This document shows, one piece after another, positions 38,000 through 47,081 of a stretch of 64,000 nt of DNA. The translations under genes and the position numbers were made by a program. Within the stretch, counting starts at the first letter, position 1, and every line of letters begins with the position of its first letter. The notes under the pieces were generated by a model. It did no database searches and had not been told where the DNA came from. It saw nothing but the letters and a program-made list of their open reading frames with translations. This DNA comes from Streptantibioticus silvisoli (GTDB taxonomy: Bacteria > Actinomycetota > Actinomycetes > Streptomycetales > Streptomycetaceae), in contig NZ_JAAGKO020000031.1 of NCBI RefSeq assembly GCF_027947535.2, forward strand, positions 37,532 to 101,531. The letters are read 5' to 3'.

Positions 38000-38449
38000 G
38001 TGAACGCAGAAACCACACCGCCGGGGGCCTCCGCCCTGACGTTCCAGTTCGCCGCGCTGCTGTCCGCGACCCCGCGCGGCGCGCGCCTGGCACGGCTGCT
38101 CGGGACGGAACAGCTGAGGTCGTGGGGGCTGGTGTCGGACGTGGCGCCGCTGCTCATCGCCGAGTTGGCGACCAACGCGGCCGTCCACGGCCACGTCCGC
38201 GGCCAGGACTTCCGGCTCTCCCTCACGGTCGAGGTCCCCGGCGACGCCGACGGCACGGCGACGCTCCGTATCGCCGTCACCGACACCCGCCACGAAGCCG
38301 TCCCGGTGGTCCGCTCCCCCTCGCCCGACGGCCGTACGAACGGCCACGGCATGCTGCTGATCGACGCGCTCGCCGACGCGTGGGGCATCGAGCCGGGCCC
38401 GTTCCCCTGCAAGACGGTGTGGGCGGACATCGGCCTGCTGGGCCCGTGA
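38000..38449 (+). CDS. ATP-binding protein of the RsbW/anti-sigma serine kinase type
   Basis: The 149-residue product is a small GHKL ATPase. It contains SDVAPLLIAELATNAAVHG (N-box with Asn), LRIAVTDTR (G1 box) and NGHGMLLIDALADAWGIE (G2 box). Streptomycetes have dozens of these; most are thought to control anti-anti-sigma factors. The GTG at 38000 was chosen because the family homology starts just after it. No partner gene is adjacent. Confidence 0.8.
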   Translation: MNAETTPPGASALTFQFAALLSATPRGARLARLLGTEQLRSWGLVSDVAPLLIAELATNAAVHGHVRGQDFRLSLTVEVPGDADGTATLRIAVTDTRHEAVPVVRSPSPDGRTNGHGMLLIDALADAWGIEPGPFPCKTVWADIGLLGP

Positions 38450-38517
38450 GCACTTGACGCCGACGGCATCGGAGGCGTGGGGACGGCGGCGGCGGGGACG
38501 GCGGCCGTCTCACGTGC

Positions 38518-39028
38518 TCAACGCCGCGTGATCAGCAGCGCGTACCGGGCGCCCGGCGGCGCGTCGACCTCGGTGCCGAGCGGCGTCGTGCGGTCCGGCG
38601 TCAGGGTGACGCGCTGCGCCGAGCCGTCGCACGGCAGGCGGACGCGGTACACCGGCGCCTCCCCGGACGGGCCCCCTGCGGAGGAGCCGCCCCCGGACGC
38701 GGCAGCCGCCCCCTCCGCCCGGGACGCCCCCCGTCTGGAACACCTCCGCCGAGACCGTCTTCGCCGGTGCTCCCGCGCACGCCAGGCGCAGGGTCAGCGT
38801 CCGCGACGGCAGCGTTGCCGAACGGTCGGCGTGCGGGCCGCCGCCGTCGACCTGCCGCACAACGACCGTGCCGGGCGCGGCCGTTGGGAACGCCGGAAGC
38901 GCCGCGGCGGACGGGCGGGCCGACGGCGCCGGCGACGCGTCCGCGGTCGTATGCCGGGCCGGCGAACCCGTGCAGCCGGTCACCGCGACGCCGACCACCA
39001 GACCGGCGATGACCCCAACTGCCTTCAC
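38518..39028 (-). pseudogene. Putative lipoprotein interrupted by a frameshift in a C6 run
   Basis: From the GTG at 39028 (AAAGG eight bases upstream) the frame gives a lipoprotein signal peptide with lipobox VTGC, then RTLTLRLACAGAPAKTVSAE and VFQTG. It then becomes Gly/Arg/Pro nonsense. Another frame carries the sensible end: VYRVRLPCDGSAQRVTLTPD and PPGARYALLITRR. One base too many in CCCCCC at 38727-38732 explains the break and would restore about 169 residues. The exact site is uncertain because the linker is low-complexity. Function is unknown. Confidence 0.7.
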
Positions 39029-39217
39029 ACCCAACGCCTTTCACCCCCGCCGCGCCCGTCGCCCCGGCCCCGCTCCCGGGCCCTGATCCCGCTCCCTGAG
39101 CCAACTCCCCCTGCTCCGCTCCCCGTTCCGCATCCGAACGCAGGCGATGAACGGCCGACGGTAGCCCGCCGGGCGTTGCGCCGCCCGCCAGACGTGGCCG
39201 CCAGGGCGACGGATCGG

Positions 39218-39874
39218 TCAGCTCGACGGGTCCGGGGAGCCGGGGCGGGTGAGGCGGGTGAGGCGGAGGATGACCTCGTCGACGATGGCCGCGGTCTCGG
39301 CGGCGGGGACGGCGCCGGTGTGGATGTGCTCGGCGATGACGAGGCGGGGCCCGAGGGCGGCGACGCGCGCGGTGACGGCGGCGGGGTCGGCCTCGCCGCG
39401 GTCGGCGGCGGCCCGCAGGACGTGCAGGATGAGCTGCTGGCGGGGCTCGACCACCCGGCGGAACACCTCGTCGTAGAGGCGGGGGTGCCGGCCGCGTTGG
39501 GTCATCAGCGGGCGCAGGGCGCGGCCGTGCGGCTGGTCGAGGGCGCGGGCGAAGCCGTTCAGCAGCGTCAGCAGGTCCTCGCGCAGCGATCCGGTGGCCG
39601 GGTCGGGGGTGGCGGCGAACCCGCAGTCGGAGTCGGTGAGGGCGTCGAGCACCAGCTCGGCGGGGGTGTTCCAGCGGCGGTAGAGGGACGCCTTGCCCGC
39701 GCCGGCCTTCTTCGCGATCTTGTCGAAGCTGAGTTCCTCGAAGCTGCTGTCGGCGAGTTCTTCGAGAGTCGTCAGGTAGATCGCCCTGGTCAGGGCGGTG
39801 CCGCGGCGGCGGGTGGCTCGCGGGGGCGGGTGGCGGTCGTCCGCGCCGGGCGCGGCTTCGTCCGAAGAGTTCAC
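39218..39874 (-). CDS. TetR/AcrR family transcriptional regulator
   Basis: The 218-residue product has the DNA-binding segment LADSSFEELSFDKIAKKAGA then GKASLYRRW, and a C-terminal ligand domain (RLVIAEHIHTGAVPAAETAA). The ligand is unknown. It is divergent from an amidohydrolase gene 116 bases away, its probable target. Confidence 0.88.
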   Translation of the reverse strand: MNSSDEAAPGADDRHPPPRATRRRGTALTRAIYLTTLEELADSSFEELSFDKIAKKAGAGKASLYRRWNTPAELVLDALTDSDCGFAATPDPATGSLREDLLTLLNGFARALDQPHGRALRPLMTQRGRHPRLYDEVFRRVVEPRQQLILHVLRAAADRGEADPAAVTARVAALGPRLVIAEHIHTGAVPAAETAAIVDEVILRLTRLTRPGSPDPSS

Positions 39875-39990
39875 GGTTACGTGTATAGCCCCTGCGCGCC
39901 CGCGCGGCCCGCGCGGCGGCCTCGGCGCCCAGGCGTACGGTGCGTAGGGACCACGGAACCGGCGACCGGCTCACCCCCGGTGCCGACGAT

Positions 39991-41003
39991 ATGGCCGGCG
40001 GGCGCGGTGCGGCCGGTGCCGACCGGGCCGGCGGGGTGGTCGGGACCGCCATCGTCAACGCCCGGGTCTTCGACGGGCGGCGGCTGACCGGGCCGCGGAC
40101 CGTCGTGGTGGACGGCGGCGTCATCAGCGGGCGGACCGACACCGCCGGCGCGCGGCTGGTCGACGCGCACGGCGCCGTACTGCTGCCCGGGGTGATCGAC
40201 GCGCACGTCCACCTGTCCGGCCGCGAGACCCTTGAGCAGCGGTGCGGCGCCGGTGTGACGACCGCGCTCGACATGGCCACCTGGCCGCCCGAACTCGTCG
40301 CGTCACCGCGGGAGTTGCCAGGCCCGCCCGACATCCGCAGCCCCGGTGTACCGGCCGTCGGGCCGGGCGGCGCACACGCGGCGATCCCCGGCATGCCGCG
40401 CGACGCCCTGGTCGCCGGCCCGCGGGAGGCGAACGTCACGTCGCCGCCCGGGTGGCCGGGGGCGCCGACTACCCGAAGATCGTGCTGGAGGACGGCGGTC
40501 CGCACGCGGCCACCACCGAGCGCCTGGTCGCGGCGGCCCGCGCGCACGGCCTGATGACCGTCGTGCACGCCGCGGCCGCCGACACGTACGCCCTGGCCGT
40601 GGCGTCGGGCGCCGACGTCATCACGCACGTCCCCCTCGGCCGGCCGGACGCCTTCGGGGCCACCGTCGAAAGCGTGCGGCTGCTGCACCGGGCCGGGGTC
40701 CCGGTGCCGGCCGGCACCGACGCCAACGACGCCGGGGGCGTCCCGTTCGGCCCCCGGCACGGCGAGAGCCTCCACCACGAACTCGAACTCCTGGTCCGGG
40801 CGGGCCTGTCCACCGCCGAGGCCCTCCGGGCCGCCACCGCCCTCCCGGCCCGGCACTTCCGCCTCCCCGACCGCGGCGCCGTCGCGCCCGGCCCGCGCGC
40901 GGACCTCGCACTGGTCGACGGCGACCCGATCGCCGACATCCGCGCCACCCGCGCGATCCGACGGACCGCCGGGACTCCCCCGGCTCCGGGCGGCGCACGG
41001 TGA
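39991..41003 (+). pseudogene. Metal-dependent amidohydrolase interrupted by a frameshift
   Basis: The first frame carries TAIVNARVFDGRRLTGPRTV and the metal motif GVIDAHVHL, then is lost after GPREA. A second frame picks up ERHVAARVAGGADYPKIVLE (the metal-bridging Lys), TVVHAAAADTY, VITHVPLG and GTDANDAGGVPFGPRHGESL. All imidazolonepropionase-like metal ligands are thus present but split. One missing base near 40428-40431 accounts for the break; restoring it gives 337 residues. The substrate is unknown. Confidence 0.8.
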
Positions 41004-41054
41004 CCGTCCGCCGCCCGTCCGCCGGGAAAAGCCCGTCCGCCGGGGAAAACCCCG

Positions 41055-41630
41055 TCAGGTCGCCGGGGTGATGTCCGTTATCAGCTGGGTGCGCAGGTCG
41101 CTGCGCACCGTCAGCCGCGTGACCTCCGGGTGCGGACCGGTGCTCCAGGTCAGCGTGACCGTACTGGTGACGTGGCCGGTGGCCGCGTCGCCCGCGCTGA
41201 CGGTCCAGCTGGCCGGGATGTCCTGGGCGCGCAGCACGCCGTCGGCGTGCTCCTTGGCCTGCCAGGCGGTGAGCCGGGTGCGCAGCGCCTTCGTCAGGTA
41301 GGCCGTGCGCAGGTCGGTGGACAGTTGGCCGCTGTCACCGCTGATGGCGTCGATGTAGGCACCGTAGAAGTCGGCGACCCGGTCGGTGGTCGACAGCGGA
41401 CTGCCGGACCGCACGGCGGCGCCCTTCACCACGGCGGCGCCCTTCACCGCGGTCGGCGTGCTCGCTCCGGCCGGTGCGACCGCGGTCCGGTGTGCGCCGG
41501 CCGACGGCGACACCGCCGCGGGGCTCGCCCCCGCCACGGCCGGCACCGCGATCGCGACGGCCACGGCCAGCGACACCGCCGCGACAGCCACCCCGAAGAC
41601 CGCGCGCCGACTCTTTCTCGCGTTTCTCAT
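41055..41630 (-). CDS. Secreted hypothetical protein
   Basis: The 191-residue product has a twin-basic start (RNARKSRRAVFG) and a hydrophobic core (VAVAAVSLAVAVAIAVPAVA), so it is exported. An Ala/Val/Thr-rich linker with a short duplication (KGAAVVKGAAV) leads to a compact domain with VADFYGAYIDAISGD and VTLTWSTGPHPEVTRLTV. It resembles small NTF2-like secreted domains, but no family is assigned. Confidence 0.65.
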   Translation of the reverse strand: MRNARKSRRAVFGVAVAAVSLAVAVAIAVPAVAGASPAAVSPSAGAHRTAVAPAGASTPTAVKGAAVVKGAAVRSGSPLSTTDRVADFYGAYIDAISGDSGQLSTDLRTAYLTKALRTRLTAWQAKEHADGVLRAQDIPASWTVSAGDAATGHVTSTVTLTWSTGPHPEVTRLTVRSDLRTQLITDITPAT

Positions 41631-41805
41631 CCCCCTGCTCCCCTTCCCCCGTTGAGCGGGTTTCGTCCCGCTTCCTCCTCTCAACACGCACGGCGGTGGC
41701 CCACAGTTCCACCCACCGGCAGAACCACCCGGCAGAGGGAGGCACGGCCCGTGAAGTCCGGGCGAACGGCTCGGAAAGCGCGTCGCGGAGTTGACGTCCC
41801 CGGGC

Positions 41806-42942
41806 TCAGCGCCAGTCGCGGTCGTCGCCGTTCCGGTCGCGGTCGTCCCGGTCGCGGTCGTCGCCGCCGTCCCGGCCCCGGTCGCGGCTGCGGGCGGCCA
41901 GTTTGCGCAGGCCGGAGACGAGGATCGTGGCGATGACGAGCGCGATGATGCCGATGACGTAGCTGCCGTGCCGGCCGGACGGTTTGACGTCGGTGCCGGG
42001 CGAGGGGGAGGTGCTCGGCGAGGCGGCCGGGGAGGTCGCGGCGGCGGCCGACGCGCCGTGGGCGGAGTCGGGCAGGTCGGCGCCGGCGAGCGGTACCCGC
42101 CAGACCTCGCTGGCGTCGCCCTCGCTGCCGACCATCAGCGCGCGGCCGTCGCGGGTGTACGTGACGGACTCGCCCTGGCGCTGCAACGGGATGTCGACCG
42201 CCCCGATCCGCTGCGGCCGGCCGCCGGTCCAGCGGTAGTCCGTCGCGCCGAAGTAGCCGCGCAGCAGCAGCCGGCTGCCGTCCGGCGAGAAGGAGCCGTC
42301 GGTCACCCACGGGACGTCCGCGATCTTGTGGAAGACGTTGGCCGCGGTCGCGGACAGCCGCGCGGGGCCCTGGTACAGCCCGCCGCCGTCCTCGTTCTTC
42401 GACGCGATGTAGACCCGGCCGGTCCTCGGGTCGACCATCAGCGACTCGGCGTTGCGCGGCCCGTCCGCGTACCGCACGGTGAAGCGGGTGACGTCGACGG
42501 TCCGGTCGGTGAGCGTCCTGGGCTCGGGGAAGCGGTAGATCCACACCTCGGGCCAGGTGCCGCCGAGGTTGTCGCCGATGTCGCCGAGGTAGATGTCGTC
42601 GTCCGGCCCGATGGAGATCGCCTCCATGTCGCGGGCCGGCACGCCGCGCAGCGTGATCCGCGCGAGCGTGCGGCCGGTGCGGCCGTCGACGGCGTAGGCG
42701 TACGGGCCGTCGCCGCTGTCGTTGTGCGTCCAGTACACGTCCGGATGGATGCGGCTGGCCGCCAGCCCGCTGGACTCGGTGATCCGCGGGTCCCGCAGGG
42801 TGAACGCCACGGAGGGACCGCTGTCGGCGCTCGCGGGAACGGCGGCCACCGCGGCCCAGGCCAGCGCGGCACCGGCCATCAACGCGGTCGTCGCGAGTCG
42901 GGCGATCCCGGTCCGGAACCGGTGCGGTCGTTGCGTACGCAT
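41806..42942 (-). CDS. Secreted beta-propeller-like protein with a C-terminal membrane anchor
   Basis: The 378-residue product has a signal peptide ending near AVPASA. A repeat-rich beta domain follows (PRITESSGLAASRIHPDVYW, DMEAISIGPDDDIYLGDIGD, NAESLMVDPRTGRVYIASKN, DGSFSPDGSRLLLRGY). A Ser/Pro/Ala linker, one transmembrane helix (SYVIGIIALVIATILVSGL) and an Asp/Arg tail (DRDRDDRDRNGDDRDWR) finish the protein. It should be displayed outside the cell. The tail comes from a simple DNA repeat at 41815-41890. Function is unknown. Confidence 0.75.
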   Translation of the reverse strand: MRTQRPHRFRTGIARLATTALMAGAALAWAAVAAVPASADSGPSVAFTLRDPRITESSGLAASRIHPDVYWTHNDSGDGPYAYAVDGRTGRTLARITLRGVPARDMEAISIGPDDDIYLGDIGDNLGGTWPEVWIYRFPEPRTLTDRTVDVTRFTVRYADGPRNAESLMVDPRTGRVYIASKNEDGGGLYQGPARLSATAANVFHKIADVPWVTDGSFSPDGSRLLLRGYFGATDYRWTGGRPQRIGAVDIPLQRQGESVTYTRDGRALMVGSEGDASEVWRVPLAGADLPDSAHGASAAAATSPAASPSTSPSPGTDVKPSGRHGSYVIGIIALVIATILVSGLRKLAARSRDRGRDGGDDRDRDDRDRNGDDRDWR

Positions 42943-42989
42943 GGGGCCAAGCGTGCCATCCCCTGCGGGGGGCTCGCGCGAGGGGCGGG

Positions 42990-43033
42990 GCGTTGACGCG
43001 GAGGCCGTGGGGGCGGGGGCGGGGCGTTGACGC
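42990..43033. repeat. Two GCGTTGACGC dyads between divergent secreted-protein and SGNH genes
   Basis: The near-palindrome GCGTTGACGC occurs at 42990-42999 and 43024-43033, inside a 34-bp imperfect tandem repeat. The remaining 42943-43235 gap is low-complexity CGCCTCC/GCACCG sequence. Confidence 0.5.
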
Positions 43034-43235
43034 GGAGGTAGCGGGGGCGGGAGGGGGGACGTGCGGCGCCGGGCGCCCCCACGGCCCCGGGCGCGCCGCC
43101 CGCCTCGCACCGTGCGCCTCCGCCCGCCTCGCACCGCCCGCCTCCGCCTGCCTCCGCCCACCTCCGGCACGTGCCGCCCGCCTCGCCGGAACCTCCCCCT
43201 CGCCCCGCCCCGCTCGCGTCGGGGATGATGCCGGG

Positions 43236-43922
43236 ATGCGTTTCCTGTTCGTCGGCGACTCCATGACCATCGGTGCCGTCGGCGACCACACCTGGCGGTA
43301 CCGGATGTGGTCGCATCTGCGGGCCACGCTGGACGGGCCGTTCGCGGTGACCGGTTCGCGGTGCGCGTTGTACGACCCGGTGGTGGACGCCGCGGTCAGC
43401 GACGGCTACGCGGACAGCGGCTTCCCGCCGGCCGCGCGGCGGCACTTCGCGGGGTGGGGCGAGGGGTGGAAGCACCTCGCGCCGCTGATCGGCGACGAGG
43501 TGCGGGCGCAGCGGGCGGACGTGCTGCTGATATCGCTCGGCCTGATCGACCTCGGCTTCTACACCAACCCCGAACAGACCGTGGAGAACGTCCGGTTGTT
43601 CGTCGCGCGGGCCCGTGCGGCCAACCCGGCCGTGCGCATGGTGATGCTGCCGGTCATCCCCAACACCCGCGCGCTGCTCGATCCCGGATTCGCCGGCCAG
43701 TGCGAGCAGTTCAACACCCTTCTGGCCAAGACGGTGGCCGAACTCGACGGCTCCGCCTCGCCGTTGCTGATGGCCTCGTCGCCGCGCGGTTACGACATCC
43801 AGCTCGACACCTACGACGGCACCCACCCGAACGCGGCCGGCGAGCACCGGATCGCGGCGGCCTTCGCGGACGCGATGTTCCAGGCGTGGGGCCTGGCGGA
43901 GCCGTACGCTGTGCCGTTCTGA
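43236..43922 (+). CDS. SGNH/GDSL-type hydrolase
   Basis: The 229-residue product has block I FVGDSMT with Ser9, the LISLGLIDLG segment at block III, and block V DGTHPN with Asp194 and His197. No signal peptide is visible, so it may be cytoplasmic or hydrolyse esters of a small molecule. The ATG at 43236 was chosen because block I must lie near the N-terminus. Confidence 0.82.
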   Translation: MRFLFVGDSMTIGAVGDHTWRYRMWSHLRATLDGPFAVTGSRCALYDPVVDAAVSDGYADSGFPPAARRHFAGWGEGWKHLAPLIGDEVRAQRADVLLISLGLIDLGFYTNPEQTVENVRLFVARARAANPAVRMVMLPVIPNTRALLDPGFAGQCEQFNTLLAKTVAELDGSASPLLMASSPRGYDIQLDTYDGTHPNAAGEHRIAAAFADAMFQAWGLAEPYAVPF

Positions 43923-43924
43923 CA

Positions 43925-44115
43925 CCGCGGGCACCGCACCGCACCGCACGCGACCGCGGACGCCGACCTCACCGCCGGCCGGCCACCGCACCGTGCACCC
44001 TGCCCCCACCGCAGACCCCGACCGCACCGCACCGCACGCAACCGCAGACCCCGACCACACCGCACGCGACCGCACACCGCACGCATCAACCGCACCCCCG
44101 CGACCGCACACCGCC
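43925..44115. repeat. Degenerate CCGCACCGCACGC repeat array
   Basis: About 190 bases consist of imperfect CCGCACCGCACGCGACCGC and CAGACCCCGACC units. They lie between the SGNH hydrolase and the serine hydrolase and hold no ORF with support. Confidence 0.75.
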
Positions 44116-44135
44116 CCACCCCATCGGAGGACCGT

Positions 44136-45509
44136 ATGAGCACGTCGGAGGAACTGCTGCCCGGGACGCGGCGGGCGTTGCTGCACCGGTTGGCGGTGGG
44201 GCAGGCGCAGGGGCGGGCGCCGTCGCTGGTCGGCGCGGTGGTGCGGGGCGGGCGCACGGTGTGGTGCGACAGCCGCAGCATGCTGGACGCGCACCGGCCG
44301 GACGGGGACGTGCAGTACCGGATCGGGTCGATCACGAAGTCGTTCGTGGCGGTACTGGTGATGCGGCTGGTCGACGAGGGCGTGGTCGGCCTGGACGACG
44401 CGCTGGAACGCCATCTGCCGTGCACCGTCGCCGGACATGTGACGGTACGTCAACTGCTGTCGCACACCTCGGGGTTGGCGTCGGAGACCCCGGTGCCCTG
44501 GTGGGAGCGGACGCCGGGGAGCCTGCGGCCCGCGGTGGCCGACATCCTGTCCGAGTCGCCGGCCAAGCACGATCCGGGCAGCCGTTTCCACTACTCCAAC
44601 CCCGGGTTCGCGCTGCTGGGCGCCCTGGTGGAACGGGTGCGGGGGGCCGGCTGGTACGAGGTGCTGCGCGCCGAGGTGCTGGCCCCGCTCGGCATGGACC
44701 GCACGACCGTGCTGCCCGAGGCGCCGCACGCCGGGGGCTTCGCCGTGCACCCGTGGGCCGACGTCATGCTGCCCGAACCCCTGGAGGACACCGGGGTGAT
44801 GGGGCCGGCCGGTCAGCTGTGGTCGACGGTGGCGGACCTGGGCCGGTTCGCGGTCTTCCTGACCGGCGGGGACGAACGGGTGCTGTCCGGCGCCGCGTTG
44901 GCGGCCATGCGCACTCCGGCGACCGCGCCGGAGAACGCCGAGTGGACGTCGGGGTACGGGCTGGGTCTCCAGGTCAAGCGGGACGGCGACCGGTCGCTGT
45001 TCGGGCACGGGGGTTCGATGCCGGGCTTCGTGGCCGGGCTGTGGATCTGCGAGGCGGACGACGTGGCCGCGATCGTGCTGGCCAACGCGACGTCGGGGGT
45101 GCCGGTGAGTTCGCTGGCGGCCGAACTGATCGGCCTCGTCGCCGAGCTCGAACCCCGGATTCCGGAGCCCTGGCGGCCGTTGGAGACCGTGCCGGAGCCG
45201 GAACTGCTGGCGCTGACCGGCCCGTGGTACTGGGGTGCGGCGCCGTTCGCGTTGCGTCTGCGGGCCGAACGCGGCCTGGAACTGGTGCCGTTGGGGCTGT
45301 CGGGCCGCGCCGCGCGGTTCCGGGCGGAGCCGGACGGCACCTGGACCGGCCTCGACGGCTACTACGCCGGCGAGACGCTGTGCGTGGTGCGCGGCGCCGA
45401 CGGCCTGGTCAGCCACCTCGACATCGGCAGCTTCGTGCTGACCCGCGGCCCCTACGCCCCCGGCGAGGTCGTCCCCGGCGGCGTGGACGACGCCGGCTGG
45501 CGGGTCTGA
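44136..45509 (+). CDS. Serine hydrolase of the beta-lactamase/class C penicillin-binding family
   Basis: The 457-residue product has the SxxK motif SITK at 65-68, YSN at 153-155 and HGG at 291-293, so the catalytic set is complete. It has no signal peptide, so it is more likely a cytoplasmic esterase or peptidase than a periplasmic beta-lactamase. GGAGG lies upstream of the ATG. Its last 23 codons are part of a 69-bp repeat that continues past the stop codon. Confidence 0.87.
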   Translation: MSTSEELLPGTRRALLHRLAVGQAQGRAPSLVGAVVRGGRTVWCDSRSMLDAHRPDGDVQYRIGSITKSFVAVLVMRLVDEGVVGLDDALERHLPCTVAGHVTVRQLLSHTSGLASETPVPWWERTPGSLRPAVADILSESPAKHDPGSRFHYSNPGFALLGALVERVRGAGWYEVLRAEVLAPLGMDRTTVLPEAPHAGGFAVHPWADVMLPEPLEDTGVMGPAGQLWSTVADLGRFAVFLTGGDERVLSGAALAAMRTPATAPENAEWTSGYGLGLQVKRDGDRSLFGHGGSMPGFVAGLWICEADDVAAIVLANATSGVPVSSLAAELIGLVAELEPRIPEPWRPLETVPEPELLALTGPWYWGAAPFALRLRAERGLELVPLGLSGRAARFRAEPDGTWTGLDGYYAGETLCVVRGADGLVSHLDIGSFVLTRGPYAPGEVVPGGVDDAGWRV

Positions 45510-45660
45510 GGGACAGCGGGTCACGCCTCCGGCGAGCTCGTCCCCCGCGGCGTGGACGACACCGGCCGGCATGCCTGGGGGACCGCGACATACGCCCCGG
45601 CGAGCTCACCCCCGGTGGCGTGGACGGCGCCGGCGCCCGCGCGCCGGCCGCGCCCACCGG
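45454..45660 (+). repeat. 69-bp tandem triplication of the serine-hydrolase gene tail
   Basis: Copies start at 45454, 45523 and 45592, each with ACGCC-CCGGCGAG and GGCGTGGACG. The period is exactly 23 codons. Copy 1 encodes the end of the protein, copies 2 and 3 are untranslated, and copy 3 has lost a base. Confidence 0.85.
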
Positions 45661-45750
45661 CCGCACCGGGGGCGGGCGGGCGGCCGACACGGCGTGCCGG
45701 CTGCCGGGGCTGCTTGCCTGGAGTCCGCTCGAAGGGCTTGGCTGGGGATC

Positions 45751-46734
45751 ATGGAGTACACGCAGCTTGGCCGCAGTGGTCTGAAGGTCTCCCGCCTGGT
45801 CCTGGGCACGATGAACTTCGGGCCGGTCACCGACGAGTCCGACAGCCACGCCATCATGGACGCCGCGCACGCCGCCGGCCTCAACTTCTTCGACACCGCC
45901 AACGTCTACGGCTTCGGCGAGAACAAGGGCCGTACCGAGGAGATCATCGGCAGTTGGTTCGCCAAGGGCGGCGGCCGGCGCGAGAAGACCGTGCTGGCCA
46001 CCAAGGTCTACGGAGACATGGGCAGTTGGCCCAACGAGGGCCGGCTGTCCGCGCTCAACATCCGGCGCGCGGCCGACGCGAGCCTGAAGCGTCTCGGTAC
46101 CGACCACATCGACGTGTACCAGTTCCACCACGTCGACCGGAACACCCCCTGGGACGAGGTGTGGCAGGCGATCGACGTCCTGGTCCAGCAGGGCAAGATC
46201 CTCTACGCCGGTTCCAGCAACCACGCCGGGTGGCACATCGCGCAGGCCAACGAGACGGCCGCGCGCCGCGGTTCGCTCGGCCTGGTCTCCGAGCAGTGCC
46301 TGTACAACCTGGTGGAACGCCGCGTCGAGATGGAGATCCTGCCCGCCGCGCAGTCCTACGGCCTGGGCGTCATCCCCTGGTCGCCGCTGCACGGCGGCCT
46401 GCTCGGCGGCGCGATCCGCAAGGAGACCGAGGGCGGCGCGAGCCGGTCCGCCAAGGGCCGCAGTGCCGACGCGCTGAAGAACGCGGCGCAGCGCGAGCAG
46501 ATCCAGTCCTACGAGGACGCGTGCGCCGAGCACGGCCTCGACCCCGGCGAGGTCGCGCTGGCCTGGCTCCTGACCCGTCCGGCCGTCACCGGTCCCATCG
46601 TCGGCCCCCGCACCGGCGCCCAGCTCGAAAGCGCCCTGCGCGCGGTCGAGGTGAAGCTGTCGGAGGACTTCCTGGCCACCCTCGACACGATCTTCCCGCC
46701 GGTGGGCCCGGCCCCGGAGGTCTTCGCCTGGTAA
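45751..46734 (+). CDS. Aldo/keto reductase
   Basis: The 327-residue NADPH-dependent oxidoreductase has the catalytic tetrad Asp48, Tyr53, Lys85 and His126 (FFDTANVYGFG, LATKVYG, YQFHHVD). It also has the C-terminal cofactor motifs VTGPIVGPRTGAQL. It resembles the YghZ/PdxI-type branch, but the substrate is unknown. The ATG at 45751 gives the canonical MEYTQLGRSGLKVSRLVLG start. Confidence 0.92.
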   Translation: MEYTQLGRSGLKVSRLVLGTMNFGPVTDESDSHAIMDAAHAAGLNFFDTANVYGFGENKGRTEEIIGSWFAKGGGRREKTVLATKVYGDMGSWPNEGRLSALNIRRAADASLKRLGTDHIDVYQFHHVDRNTPWDEVWQAIDVLVQQGKILYAGSSNHAGWHIAQANETAARRGSLGLVSEQCLYNLVERRVEMEILPAAQSYGLGVIPWSPLHGGLLGGAIRKETEGGASRSAKGRSADALKNAAQREQIQSYEDACAEHGLDPGEVALAWLLTRPAVTGPIVGPRTGAQLESALRAVEVKLSEDFLATLDTIFPPVGPAPEVFAW

Positions 46735-46910
46735 CCGCCGGCGCGGCGGTGGCCCCGGCGCCCGCCCGTTCCCCGTCACCGCGACGGAGGACGGGCGGGC
46801 GTCCGGCGTCCGGGAACTGTCGGGGTGCGGTGCCAGACGTCCCGTGCCGGGGGTGCCGTATCAGGTGTCCGCCCGTGCGGGGCGGTGGCGGGCGGGTCCG
46901 CGGCGGCCGT

Positions 46911-46916
46911 TACGCT
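46911..46916 (+). promoter_or_regulatory. -10 element TACGCT for a leaderless start
   Basis: TACGCT ends six bases before the GTG at 46923. Confidence 0.45.
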
Positions 46917-46922
46917 CGCTGC

Positions 46923-47009
46923 GTGGACCCGAAAACCCGTACCCGTGTGATGACCGCCGCTCTCGTGCTGCTCGTGGCCGTCGTGGTGGTCAGCGCCGCG
47001 CTGCGCTGA
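46923..47009 (+). CDS. 28-residue single-helix membrane protein
   Basis: The ORF reads MDPKTRTRVMTAALVLLVAV and then VVVSAALR. It has a short basic N-terminus and one transmembrane helix. The GTG start sits six bases after a -10 element, so the transcript is leaderless. I recall similar tiny proteins in streptomycetes. Function is unknown. Confidence 0.6.
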   Translation: MDPKTRTRVMTAALVLLVAVVVVSAALR

Positions 47010-47081
47010 CCCGCGGTCGGGCGCGCCGCCGTCGCGGCTCAGCGGGCCCGCCGGGCCCACCGAGCCGCCGCGAGCCCGCCG

